Source: Maniola hyperantus
Taxonomy: Eukaryota; Arthropoda; Insecta; Lepidoptera; Nymphalidae
NCBI RefSeq assembly: GCF_902806685.2
Contig: NC_048537.1
Span: 12,794,720-12,858,719 of the forward strand
Direction: 5' to 3'
DNA length: 64,000 nt
Positions 54,961 through 64,000 of the stretch are shown one piece after another (positions within the stretch are counted from its first letter, which is position 1; every line of letters starts with the position of its first letter). Made by a program: the position numbers and the translations under genes. A model generated the notes under the pieces. It saw only the letters and a list, made by a program, of their open reading frames with translations, ran no database searches and was not told the origin of the DNA.

Positions 54961-55864
54961 ATGTTATATAAATATCTCCCTTCTGCAGACAGAAGTCTTA
55001 GAGCAACAAATTGATTTTGTCCTGTGAAAAAACATTTTTGTAACCTAATGTTTTTTGCATTACTTTGCGTTAATTGTTTGATTATTTTTTATTACTTACC
55101 TAATATAATTGAAATTACCGCATAATATAATATCAGAACTGACCTAAGTCAGTAGGTATCTAATATACTAATAATAATGAAAAATCTTTTGAAATTATCA
55201 GTTAATTACTTATGTACATTTTGTTTACACTTTTTACTTTTTAGTACTGTATGTTTACAAAAAATGATTTTTTGTCTGACGGTACCCCCGTATGAATTGA
55301 CAAAAGATATATCTCTGAGTATAATCCGAGGGCATTGTGTAATAGCTAATCGCGGATCGGCGAGAGACTTGAAATTAATAATGATTTATAACACCCGATT
55401 AGAGACGTTTGGTATTAACTCGCCACCGTTTCTTTGATACCATGTTTTACGCACACTGTCTTATAATCTTATTCCCAACTATTACTTACGTCTTTAACAT
55501 AGGGATTAATTTCGCGTGAATAAATAAGTATGCCTACCTCTACCTACCAGCTGCTTTTTAATCCTGCAATTAGTAGGCACTTTTTAATTCTACAATGTTT
55601 ACGAGTATGTTACGGGCCTAAGTAAAAAGTGTGCAAAGTCAGTAGTACCTGGACAGTGTTACCTTCTTTCCATTCTCAAGGTAGAGGTTGGAAAGATTTC
55701 AAAGCTGTATTATACCTACGCGACGTAAATGGCGTGCAATAATGTTATTAGAAAAATTAATTAACCCAAGAAAACTCCTACACGGATACGATACAGAAAG
55801 TAAAACAATACACACCGAATTGAGTAGACTTTTTTGAAGTCGGTTAAAAATTAGCTTTATATTT
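54961..55864. other. Gene-free sequence with one repeat-poor stretch
   Basis: 55260-55440 is less AT-rich, with a TAATCC at 55322-55327 and a TTAATAATGATTTATAAC homeodomain-type stretch. Not recognised as a repeat. An 86-codon frame here lacks family resemblance. Confidence 0.35.
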
Positions 55865-56055
55865 AGTGCTCAGTGCTCACTAAGTATTGAATACGGGTAA
55901 GCACTCAGAATGAGTAATGGTTTGACCATAGTCCACCACGCTGACCAAGTGCGGATTGGCAGACTTTTCACACTCTTGAGAACATTATAAAGAGCTCTCA
56001 GGCATGCAGGTTTCTCACGATGTTTTCCTTTGCCGTTAAAGCAAGTGATATGTTT
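55865..56055 (-). mobile_element. tRNA-derived SINE, tail half, diverged
   Basis: TTGACCATAGTCCACCACGC, ACATTATAAAGAGCTCTCAG, TTTGCCGTTAAAGCAAGTG; no head. Confidence 0.65.
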
Positions 56056-56091
56056 CGTCGGCTTCCTATTTATACACAATACTAGCTTATT

Positions 56092-56307
56092 CCCGTGACT
56101 TCATTCGCGTGGACTACACAAAGTTCAAATCCCTATTTTAACCACCTATGTGTTGAATTTTTAAAAATCGTTTCTTAGCGGATATCTATGTCATAATAGC
56201 TATCTGCATGCCAAATTTCAGCCCGATCCGTCCAGTAGTTTGAGCTGTGCGTTGATAGATCAGTCAGTCAATCAGTCAGTCAGTTAGCTTTTCCTTTTAT
56301 ATATAGA
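56092..56307 (-). mobile_element. HelC Helitron-type repeat, full length
   Basis: CTAG at 56092-56095, CCCGTGACTTCATTCGCGTG, GTAGTTTGAGCTGTGCGTTG, (AGTC)n, terminal GA at 56306-56307. Confidence 0.78.
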
Positions 56308-58172
56308 TTATTTTAATCAAAAACTTAGCCTATAAGCGACATGCCCAGTCTCTCTCCAACTAACTATTCAACAGACATGTGCAAAGTGTACGCTACCCGG
56401 GCAATGCTGAATCTGCACACTATTCGGACTTTCTCTACAACATTGTATCATTATAGATATTATTCAAAGATGTAAACTTTGTTAACACGAGAAATGAGCC
56501 ACTACAACGCAAGGGAGATGACAATCGGGGCGTAGTAGTAATTTTTAAAACAGAAAAAAATATTTTATTTATCTTATAAATCTGAAATCTACATTGGAAT
56601 GCATATGAAGAACACCATTGCGTGTGACTAAATGAAATGATTATTATGTGGGAAAAGAGTATCAGTTTTTGCATACGCATTTTCTCAATGGGAATGATGA
56701 TCTTGATAAATGCAGAAAGTGTGTACGATGAGAGGGATTTGTCGGCTGTGCGAATAACTTTACGGTGATATCCCTTCGAGTGTTGAGGCCTTTTGTAATT
56801 TCAACGTTTTAATGCGAATATACGAGCTGACATTATTTACTGTCTGGTAAACTGCAGATCATCTAAATACATGAAATCCAGGCCTTTAGGGTATGGATAA
56901 TTGTCCAAGTTAACCATTTCTACATAGATTACTCACGGGTTTAGGTTAGCCGCTTTGTGAATATTGCTTGTCATGTGACACTTATCTAGTTTAGAGATCA
57001 CATATCTACTTTTGTAGGGATTTTTCCAACTCAATATTATAACTTCTTATTTATTAGATGATCCCTATAGAATGTCATTGCCTATAGTACATCATCATTT
57101 ATCTCTAATTACCACTATCAATCCATTTAGTACCTACATTGATTTATTTCATTTTACTAACTTGGCTCAAAGTGCTATTTCAACTATGATTATAATTCAT
57201 ATTATTACCTACTAAGAAATGGGGATCCCTCTCTTGAAATTAGTAAATAACTTAGTAAGTTAGTGTCTATTTATGAAATATTTGTACATGATTACTATCA
57301 GCTAAAATGTTTAATCTATCAAGTACACTGACCTTTACTTATACGAGTAACTACGCTGGACCTGCGATTGCCGCCCTGCTTTTGAAGCAACTTGATTTTC
57401 GCGCTGATAGAAACAGAGAGCGTTATGTGAGCGTACTAGGAACTAAATGCTAGTGATATCTGTCAAGTGTCAACAAAGTGTACACATGAACAATATTTGA
57501 CACAAACTATCAAGTTTAATTCTTGGTACGCTGGGTGGGGTGCTTCGAATCAGCACAAGAAATAAATGTCATTTTGTATGGCACACCTCCTCTAGCGTAC
57601 CTACTTCTATATGCCCATTTCAGTAATCAAGTAAATTCGACCTACAAAAAAACAGTTTTAAAATCGTAAGTAGCTAAATAAACATCGATTTATAAGGTAG
57701 CTCTATCATTTCTACCGCGAATGATTTGTGTGTTGAATAGGTGTAATATGAATGTGTAGTGTTGCGTGTGTGCGTGTATTCGCCGGCTTTGCTTTGAGCG
57801 CCTTACCGGGCAGACGGGATGTCCCGGATTAGATTTAAGGGGTAAAAGAACTGAAACGAGACAACACTATCGAGATTTGCATTACAAAGACAAGGACGCA
57901 CGGATTGGAGATTTAGAGATTATGATTCATAAAGAGAGGAGAATGAATGGAAAATTATTAGGGAGGGAATAAACGGGCAGAGAATTAAATGCCAATGTGC
58001 GTAATGTAGTTGATAAATAAAATATATCTACCACACTTTTATTGACGATACTGGAACCTATGTTGAGCTGAAGAACTGTTGCAAGTTGTTTTGATTTTTA
58101 AGCGTTATTTTTTCTCACATGAACTGTACGTAAGCTTAGACAGAATAGACTAGTAATGAACTAGTGGTTTAG
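56308..58172. other. Repeat-poor sequence, gene-free
   Basis: No repeat family of this window is recognised across 1.8 kb. 57740-57960 is GC-richer with CCCGGATTAGA near 57823. A 68-codon frame at 57766 is not family-like. Confidence 0.35.
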
Positions 58173-58216
58173 CAACTAAGATGCATACCATCTTTTGAAG
58201 GTATGCATCTTAGTTG
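58173..58216. repeat. Perfect 17-base hairpin with 10-base loop
   Basis: CAACTAAGATGCATACC (58173-58189) and GGTATGCATCTTAGTTG (58200-58216) are exact complements. Not part of a recognised repeat. Confidence 0.8.
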
Positions 58217-58239
58217 ACATCTACCATCATCAGGTTTGA

Positions 58240-58555
58240 AGTAAATCTGTCATTGTGGGGACGGGCAAACGTCCTATTTTCACATCTCCTATCTCCATAC
58301 TTTGGCAAACCAATAAGTCGTCGTCGTGTTCAAAAGATAGACGTTTTCTTATAAGTCTCAGGTAGTGACTTCCATACGCTACGATATTGCGCTGCCAAAT
58401 CCAGGAATCTAGCGATTCCATGCGACGATTTTGATATCATTTGTTCACTTAGTGGAGGGTCTGCCAACGCTATACTTTCCAATGCGATGTCAACGTATCG
58501 GTTCTTCGAACTATGTGCCCCATCCATTGCCACTTCAGCTTCAGATACCGATCAA
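58240..58555 (-). pseudogene. RTE-type LINE 3' relic
   Basis: GAAGCTGAAGTGGCAATGGA (minus, 58530-58549) encodes KLKWQW, followed by GHIVRRT. Later blocks are in other frames with stops. Same element type as 3675 and 44345. Confidence 0.55.
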
Positions 58556-58907
58556 GTACCTAAGTACTTAAGTAGGTAGGTAAGCGTGTTTTATTTGTAA
58601 ATCAAATTTCTAAAAAAAGGCACGAGTTAATTTTCTTCTCGCGTTTACTTTTTCAAGTTTAATTTACTCTCGTATACGGGACAATATACAAACAGTATTC
58701 GAATGTAGTATCAATAAAACCGATTATTGAGAGTCACGCGCGGGCCCCTTTGTGCCGTCCGAGCTCATCTGGCCGTTAATCTGATGCCATAATTGATTCA
58801 CTGATATCGTTCACGCTCCCGAGCCTGACAATCATCTACCATGGAATGTGCGTGGATAACAAATCTTTTTTAATCGACTTCTAAAAACTTTATTGGTCCA
58901 CAATTCA
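58556..58907. other. Gene-free sequence, partly repeat-poor
   Basis: 58735-58860 is GC-richer and not recognised as a repeat; no gene. Confidence 0.3.
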
Positions 58908-59213
58908 TCATCATCATGATCAACCCATCGTCGGCTCACTACAGAGCACGGGTCTCCTCTCAGAGTGAGAAGGGTTTTGGCCATAGTCTACCACGCTGGC
59001 CATGTGCAGATTGGTAGACTTCACACACCTTTGAGAACATTATGGAGAACTCTCAGGCATGCAGGTTTCCTCACGATGTTTTCCTTCACCGTCAAAGAAA
59101 GTGATATTTAATTAATTAAAAAGCACATAAACTCCGAAAAGTTAGAGCTGTGTGTCGAACCCCCGACCTCCGATTAGAAGGTGGACGTCCTAACCACTAG
59201 GCTATCACAGCTT
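58908..59213 (-). mobile_element. tRNA-derived SINE, full length
   Basis: (ATC)n tail at 58906-58917; head CTAACCACTAGGCTATCACAG at 59190. The B-box region has a deletion (TGTGTCGAACCCC), so the promoter is probably weak. Confidence 0.8.
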
Positions 59214-59915
59214 ATCCACAATTGGGATGGCGCATAAGTATATTATCAAAAATAAATTGTTTCTTAGTAATTATTAAATAAAGGATCTTTCCGTACAAAT
59301 TCGTAAAATACACGGAACAGAAAGAACAGTGGAAGTGCAATTCACCAAAATTACTATAGGAACCGCTGTCGCCAAACTCATACAAATATACCGATAGTCA
59401 TATATTGCACTACAAAGAAACAAATCATTTGATTTGTAGTTTAAGTTTAGTCAAAACTAGCCTACGTCACAGATTTGGAAATAAACCCTGACGCTCTAGA
59501 AATAAGATTTATTTTGCTTTAGCGGAAGAACGTATTTACGAGCTATAGTCACACTCACGTCACACTAGATTCAATTGTCCAATTAATTCCGCTACTTGAC
59601 CATAGATGGCGGTATTCTAAGTAGTAGCAATTATAAACTTAATTACTTTAAACATATGGTTGACATTTGCGTGATCGGTCGATTTTTTTTCCTCCTCAGT
59701 TAAGGCTGCACCACGTAGCTCAATGAATTACCTATCGATATCGATAGATACTCGTTATTTTGTTCATTCGCAAAAATAAAATTAAAAAAGGTAATTATAA
59801 AATTGAATAAAAGTGCTGGTATGTATGCATGCCTTTTACAAGTATGCACAATAAATACTGCAACGTATGAAAATAGATAAATTTTATTTATTGCCCTTGA
59901 AATAAAACATATTTG

Positions 59916-60096
59916 TTAAGAAACTGGCGTTTCGAAAGTCTTATTTTTAATTTTAATAAATGGTGTATGCGAACATTTATGTATATATTTTTCGACTATT
60001 GCCTTCATCAAATCGGTAACGTGATTAGACGCAGGAATCTCCGAATCACTTTGTCTTTTTGAAGAACCTGGAGTGACCACATTTATCATTTTGTGG
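59916..60096 (-). pseudogene. Putative last exon of the P-type element
   Basis: After a TTTCAG acceptor ending at 60097, a 59-codon frame (HKMINVVTPGSSKRQSDSEI, then PASNHVTDLMKAIVEKY) runs to a TAA at 59918-59916, followed by AATAAA-type signals on the minus strand. The HelA insertion lies in the intron just upstream. The peptide resembles the linker after a THAP domain; homology is not established. Confidence 0.45.
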
Positions 60097-60126
60097 CTGA
60101 AACCAAAATTAAATTTTGAGAATAAA

Positions 60127-60330
60127 TCCGTACTAATATTATAAATGCGAAAGTGTGTCTGTCTGTCTGTCTGTCTGCTAGCTTTTCACGGCTCAACCGA
60201 TCAACCGTTTTTGATGAAATTTGGTACAGAGATAGCTTGCATCCCGGGAAAGGACATAGGAAGTTGAAAAGTTCCCACAGGATTTTTAAAAACCTAAATC
60301 CACGCGGACGAAGTCGCGGGCATCATCTAG
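60127..60330 (+). mobile_element. HelA Helitron-type repeat inside the P-type element, full length
   Basis: A/TCCGTACTAATATTATAAAT start, (TGTC)n, CTAGCTTTTCACGGCTCAAC, and end GACGAAGTCGCGGGCATCAT-CTAG/T. Both termini are intact, and it is younger than the P-type element that it interrupts. Confidence 0.85.
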
Positions 60331-60525
60331 TACCTATATAAAAATGAATAGGAGAAAAATTAATTAATGTGTTTATGAATTAAATTTGATATTTAGTCAG
60401 TCAATCTTCATACAAAAATATAACTAAGAGGTGTGTTGTTTTGTATTATAATATCAAGTATTTTCAATACTTACTGAAAGTAATAAAATAAAACAAGGTT
60501 ATTTGATTAAAAGACTTAACGATTT

Positions 60526-61107
60526 TCATTGATGGAAGCGCAGTAGGTTTCGTATATCTATATCCTTTATTTGATACCTATTATAAAATCGACTTCTAAA
60601 AAAATGTTCAGAGCATATCATGCTTGATTTGGTTGGCATCCAATTAACTCTACCCGTTGCATCTATCCATTTCTCTTTGATGCTTGCATCTTTGGGAAAC
60701 CTAAAAATATTTTAAATGAAGGTTAGAGGAACTACTGATGTCTATTTAGTGATCAATGCAACGTCTCACTCATTAATAAATTATAATAAAATTATTGCGT
60801 TACTATTTATTTATATCCTTGTATCGATATCAATCGATAAATTCAATATTCTACTTGGCCACATCACTATTTGAGTAGCGAACACGGAGCGAAGTACTTT
60901 CGGAATAGAATCAATCCAAAATAAACTTTATCTTAATTGTTTAAGGTTGATTTTGACTAACCGTTCTATTAAATATTAGTAACTTGAAATAAATTAAGAT
61001 TTTATAGAAAACAATGAAAATCGTACTTACCGATGATACGAAACACCTCCATTTTTAAGATTTTTTCTCCTACTATCATTTTTACACTCCAAAACGGAAC
61101 AGTAACA
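60526..61107 (-). pseudogene. THAP DNA-binding domain of the P-type element, two exons
   Basis: Exon 1 (61107-61031) reads CYCSVLECKNDS, then GGVSYH and two bases of an Arg codon, with donor GTAAGT at 61030. Exon 2 starts at 60700 after TTTTTAG and continues RFPKDASIKEKWIDATGR, VNWMPTKSSM, ICSEHFFRSRFY. All C2CH zinc ligands of a THAP finger are present (C-x4-C, then C-x2-H in ICSEH), as are the HRFP motif and the conserved Trp of EKW. Lesions: no in-frame ATG (a TAG lies two codons upstream, while a nearby ATG is in another frame), and a frame change just before the KPTALPS block that ends the domain, leading to a stop at 60528-60526. The intron is 330 bases. In P elements this domain binds the element ends; here it would be non-functional as it stands. 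Confidence 0.8.
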
Positions 61108-61415
61108 TTGCTAGGGCAATATGAATTTGTCGCGAGACTACCAACTCCACGCGATGTTAGAACGCGACTGGGATCAGTTTTACGTAACTACGCTTAATTG
61201 TGGCACGCGTGCCACGCCTACTTAGCACTTCCACTGTTTTTTCTGTTCCGTGGTAAAATACATTAAGATTGCTAGCCATTTTAAATTATCAATTTAACTA
61301 AAAAGTACGACGGCAAGAAGACGAAGTTATGACGTCACATCCATGTATTTCATACAAGCTCCCATTACTAAGCGAGCGTTTTGACGTTTGATAAAATGTT
61401 GCTGATTTGGTAGGT

Positions 61416-61910
61416 ACCCCCAAGTCCTTACTCTGTGCTATTATCACGTTAGGAAATAGGCCTAATGATTTATTTCTCCCTCACAGACAGAGTAAATAAT
61501 GTAGGTATTAATTGTTCGCTGATTAATTGAATTGATTCTTAGGTAGGTACAGTTTTTATTCTGCACGAAGAGACCGGAAGTATCAAAACAGGTTCGACTG
61601 AACTGTATAACTTTTTTGGCACATTACGTGTCTCGATTGTGATATTAATTTCAGCAAAGTAAATTTTGGGTTATGAATTCCAGTCATTGACAGAGATATA
61701 TTAATTTTAATAACGTTTATAAAATGGTTAGGCAGGGTCTGCTTACGCTGAATATTTTAAGAAAGTTTATAGAGTTAGTGGACGCGGAAATGCGGCTCTA
61801 ACGAAAGCTTTTTTATTGATGAAAAAATTACATATGACAGAACAGTCCTATTTTTTATTTATTTGTTAATAAATAAGTAAGACTTCTTTAAAAATATCAC
61901 TATGACTTAC
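61416..61910. other. Gene-free start of the big dve intron
   Basis: Begins (minus strand) at the exon A donor. No repeat family recognised; AT-rich. Confidence 0.4.
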
Positions 61911-62118
61911 CCGATATACTTTTATTGAGCAAGTTGTTAAAGGCTTCTTTCTTGGGCGACAGGTGCGGAGTATGCGGAGTGTGCGGAGTGTGCGGAGCGT
62001 GCGGCGTGTGCGGCAGTCGGTCGTGATGAGCGGGGACGGAGGGCGGGCGGGGCAGCGCACGCTCCTCCGGCGACCGGCGCGGGGGAGTCTTGCTACGCCT
62101 CAGCTCTGATGCCAGGGT
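61911..62118 (-). CDS. dve: dve/SATB-family homeodomain protein, internal coding exon A (His-Thr-Pro-rich)
   Basis: This exon is read on the minus strand. A pyrimidine-rich acceptor ending CAG lies just above 62118, and a strong donor GTAAGT starts at 61910. It encodes 69 codons plus one base (phase 0 in, phase 1 out). The peptide begins TLASELRRSKTPPRRSPEER, continues through a Pro-rich stretch into a repeated His-Thr-Pro tract (about residues 36-52), and ends SPKKEAFNNLLNKSIS. The one leftover G joins the first two bases of exon B to make Gly, giving SIS-G-KTLPVHC across the junction. No catalytic motif is present; the segment is low-complexity and probably disordered, leading into the ULD domain. 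The assignment to dve rests on exon B and C homology plus the matching splice phase. An exon of another minus-strand gene that happens to match phase is possible but less likely. Further N-terminal exons must lie above the window. Confidence 0.8.
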
Positions 62119-62958
62119 CTGGAAGAAGGAGACAAGAAGAATATAAATTTACAACTTCATGGGAAGAAACTCTTTATTCAGGCTATAGCGGCTTATTGGA
62201 CGACTGCCCAATAAAATGAGTGTAATATTTCAGGGTTTATGTATTGTGTCTATGTGAGTTTCTTTATTCGATAATAACTTCTAAATGCCTGAACAGATTT
62301 GGATGTTTCGTTAGGCCGCGGTAGCTACTTACATGAGTAAAACTTACAGGTGTGATCGCGGCCTTAGAATCCATCAAGAGTGACTATGAAAACAGAGTGA
62401 TAATTATGGGAAAACGTCATCAATTTGAATATTTATTGTAACATCTTTTGCTACTACATATTGCTGAAACTGCTTGGGAGAGAAACGTGATACTCCACAG
62501 TTCTTTACCTCTTGAAAATAGGAGGAGGTCTTTGCACAATCTCTCCAATGATTGTAGGCTTTGTCCACAAATTGATCCACTAATGGGCTGTTACATTATT
62601 TTGCTTAATGGAATTATAAGCTACGCGATGGCATTTACTATAGAAATTGGAAACTAGGTATATAGTCCTCACGTACGCATAAATTAGTGAGCGTCAAAAA
62701 CCAGGACGTAAATACCTATAGTGTTCAATGTAACACGTAGTTTTTTTTTCAGTTATTTTATTGCATAAGTGAAAGTCTATGAAGGTAGCGTAGTCTAGCT
62801 TGATAATTACACACTTGATTTAAGAGTAGATGTGATTATTAGAAAGTTATATTGCATATGCATTTTGGCAACTTTTGCCACCAAGTAGATCTAATCACTT
62901 CTAACTGGGAACTAATTTCTAAAAATGTAATTTGAATTTAATCGTTTTTCGATTTGAA
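62119..62958. other. dve intron upstream of exon A, with dispersed repeat
   Basis: 62199-62315 is the second copy of the 'CGACTGCCCA' repeat (compare 48540-48665), ending in a TTAGGCCGCGG / CGCGGCCTTAG inverted pair at 62308-62366. A 69-codon frame at 62448 has no recognised family. Confidence 0.45.
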
Positions 62959-63148
62959 TCCATACTAATATTATAAATGCGAAAGTGTGTCTGTCTGTCT
63001 GTCTGCTAGCCTTTCACGGCCCATCCGTTCAACCGATTTTGATAGCTTGCATCCCGGGGAAGGACATAGGCTACTTTTTATTCCGGAAAATCAAAGAGTT
63101 CCAACGGGATTCGTAGGAACCAAAATCCACACGGACGAAGTCGCGTAA
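62959..63148 (+). mobile_element. HelA Helitron-type repeat, 3' end damaged
   Basis: A/TCCATACTAATATTATAAAT start, (TGTC)n, CGTTCAACCGATTTTGATAG, end ACGAAGTCGCG without CTAG. Confidence 0.75.
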
Positions 63149-64000
63149 CCATTCCGCATCGCATACCTATATAAATCAAAACCAAGTTGAAATTAAAATG
63201 GAGACCCAATAGTTTTAAAAGTTTCCTAAAAAGAACAAAATCAAAAATACATTAGGTATTTTTGTCAAAGAAAATACTTAGGTAAATACATAAAGCTTAT
63301 CGCACATGTAAGTTTCGGTTAAATCATTACGAACTACATCATAAAAATAAAATACGTAGGTTAACTTTAGTAAAAGAGTAAATCAGTAAAGTTTCAAAAT
63401 TGGACCACAGCAGACTCCAATCGATGCAACGATCACATATCAAATCACCGCAGATCCAAAACGGGGAATGACCGAATCAGCGGACAGAGTCAACGATCAA
63501 AATCTACAGGCTCTAATCTAACAGAAGTCGAACCACTTAAAACAAATCGAGATTCAAATTGGACACTTGTTCATTGCGTCAGTCCGATACAAACCGTTCA
63601 CGAGGCGCACTGATTGCGCTCATTGAGGAGTTGAGGACTGCGACTTGACCGCTTCATGGCGAATCTTCGCATTTAATAAGGTTAACCATGCAAGCACTGG
63701 CATCAATAAGGACATGGCTATTTAGCACGCACATTGGTTGAGTGGATGACGCCTGATTCCAGGTCTAGTGCATAGGAGAGTGAAGAGGTAGACCAGTAAA
63801 TTGTACCTGTGATTGTTGGATTTTCTTGTAGTGTAGACGTAGTCTCCACAGTCACCAGAGAACATACCTTCAAGACAATGCTTTAAATCGCTTAAAATTA
63901 AAATGTCACAAGCTGATCGTGCTGATAATTGGCAGGACAGCAGCAATAAACATCCCTTGCCAGTAAGTATCATAGAATAAGGAAGCCAATAAGTATCATA
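63149..64000. other. Gene-free sequence at the window edge
   Basis: 63395-63700 is less AT-rich and not recognised as a repeat. No coding frame with family resemblance; an upstream dve exon was looked for and not found. Confidence 0.35.

Larger units (their letters stand above)
59311..61252 (-). mobile_element. P-superfamily DNA transposon, non-autonomous, with TIRs and 8-base TSD
   Basis: The ends CACGGAACAGAAAGAACAGT... (59311-59338) and the complementary 61225-61252 form 28-base terminal inverted repeats with one mismatch, beginning CA and ending TG. GTAAAATA is duplicated at 59303-59310 and 61253-61260. P elements make 8-base target duplications and encode a THAP-domain transposase, and a THAP-coding exon pair lies inside on the minus strand. 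Total 1942 bases including a 204-base HelA insertion, too short for a full transposase. No DDE/RNase H-type segment was recognised, so it depends on a partner in trans. It may descend from a longer copy by internal deletion. Coding is decayed (see 60526-61107). Confidence 0.85.
59240..61415. repeat. Repeat-family copy interrupted by the P-type element (filled site)
   Basis: 59240-59310 and 61253-61415 together align to 9268-9475. The element splits them at GTAAAATA. Confidence 0.6.
9050..61910 (-). other. Giant dve intron (52,861 bases) between exons A and B
   Basis: The donor GTAAGT at 61910 and the acceptor TTTTTCAG at 9050 bound a phase-1 intron that rejoins the SIS-Gly-KTLPVHC reading frame exactly. 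It contains all of the mobile elements and repeat-poor islands listed between these coordinates. No other convincing host gene was found on either strand inside it. Its size was read from the splice sites; splicing itself is inferred. Confidence 0.8.

Noticed and set aside
61866..62060. 64-codon minus frame with repeated Arg-Thr-Leu
   Set aside because: Out-of-frame reading of the dve exon A His-Thr-Pro repeat.

Overview
The window reads as a lepidopteran (moth or butterfly) nuclear genome. It is AT-rich and packed with repeat families typical of that order: three Helitron-type short repeats that end in a GACGAAGTCGCG hairpin followed by CTAG, a tRNA-derived SINE with clear A and B boxes and a (CAT)n tail, a 'GGCCAAGTGCGAGTCAG ... 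ACGGAACCCTAAAAA' family, several palindromic MITE families and many decayed LINEs. The species cannot be named from the sequence alone. There are no operons, rRNA genes or stand-alone tRNA genes.

Only one host gene is visible. Three exons on the minus strand (62118-61911, 9049-8861, 8033-7804) join in consistent splice phase and encode a His-Thr-Pro-rich segment followed by a SATB-type ubiquitin-like (ULD) domain. This fits the insect SATB relative defective proventriculus (dve), a homeodomain transcription factor whose homeodomain exons would lie below coordinate 1. Exons A and B are separated by a 52,861-base intron that fills 83% of the window. Exons B and C are separated by an 827-base intron carrying a partial, splice-dead copy of exon B.

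Inside the big intron, going up in coordinate: 9-15.6 kb holds repeat relics and LINE tails. 15.6-17.3 kb is a 5'-truncated R4/Dong-like LINE with an intact 479-codon RT-tail/endonuclease frame beside a (TAA)n tract. 18-22.8 kb holds MITEs, a SINE and Helitron-type repeats. 22.9-24.8 kb is a Jockey/CR1-group LINE with a one-base frameshift. 25.5-27.1 kb is the largest repeat-poor island. 27-47 kb is a dense mosaic of repeats with smaller repeat-poor islands near 32.5, 33.4-34.0, 34.9 and 44.8-45.1 kb. 47.4-53.3 kb is rich in TAATCC/GGATTA sites, including a roughly 2.5-kb array of a 260-300 base unit interrupted by three later insertions. 59.3-61.3 kb is a P-superfamily DNA transposon with 28-base terminal inverted repeats, an 8-base target duplication and THAP-domain coding exons. 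A related repeat at 9.27-9.47 kb preserves the empty target site.

The most interesting points are the P-type element with its paralogous empty site, the K50-homeodomain-site array inside an intron of a gene whose own product is a K50 homeodomain protein, and the duplicated exon B.
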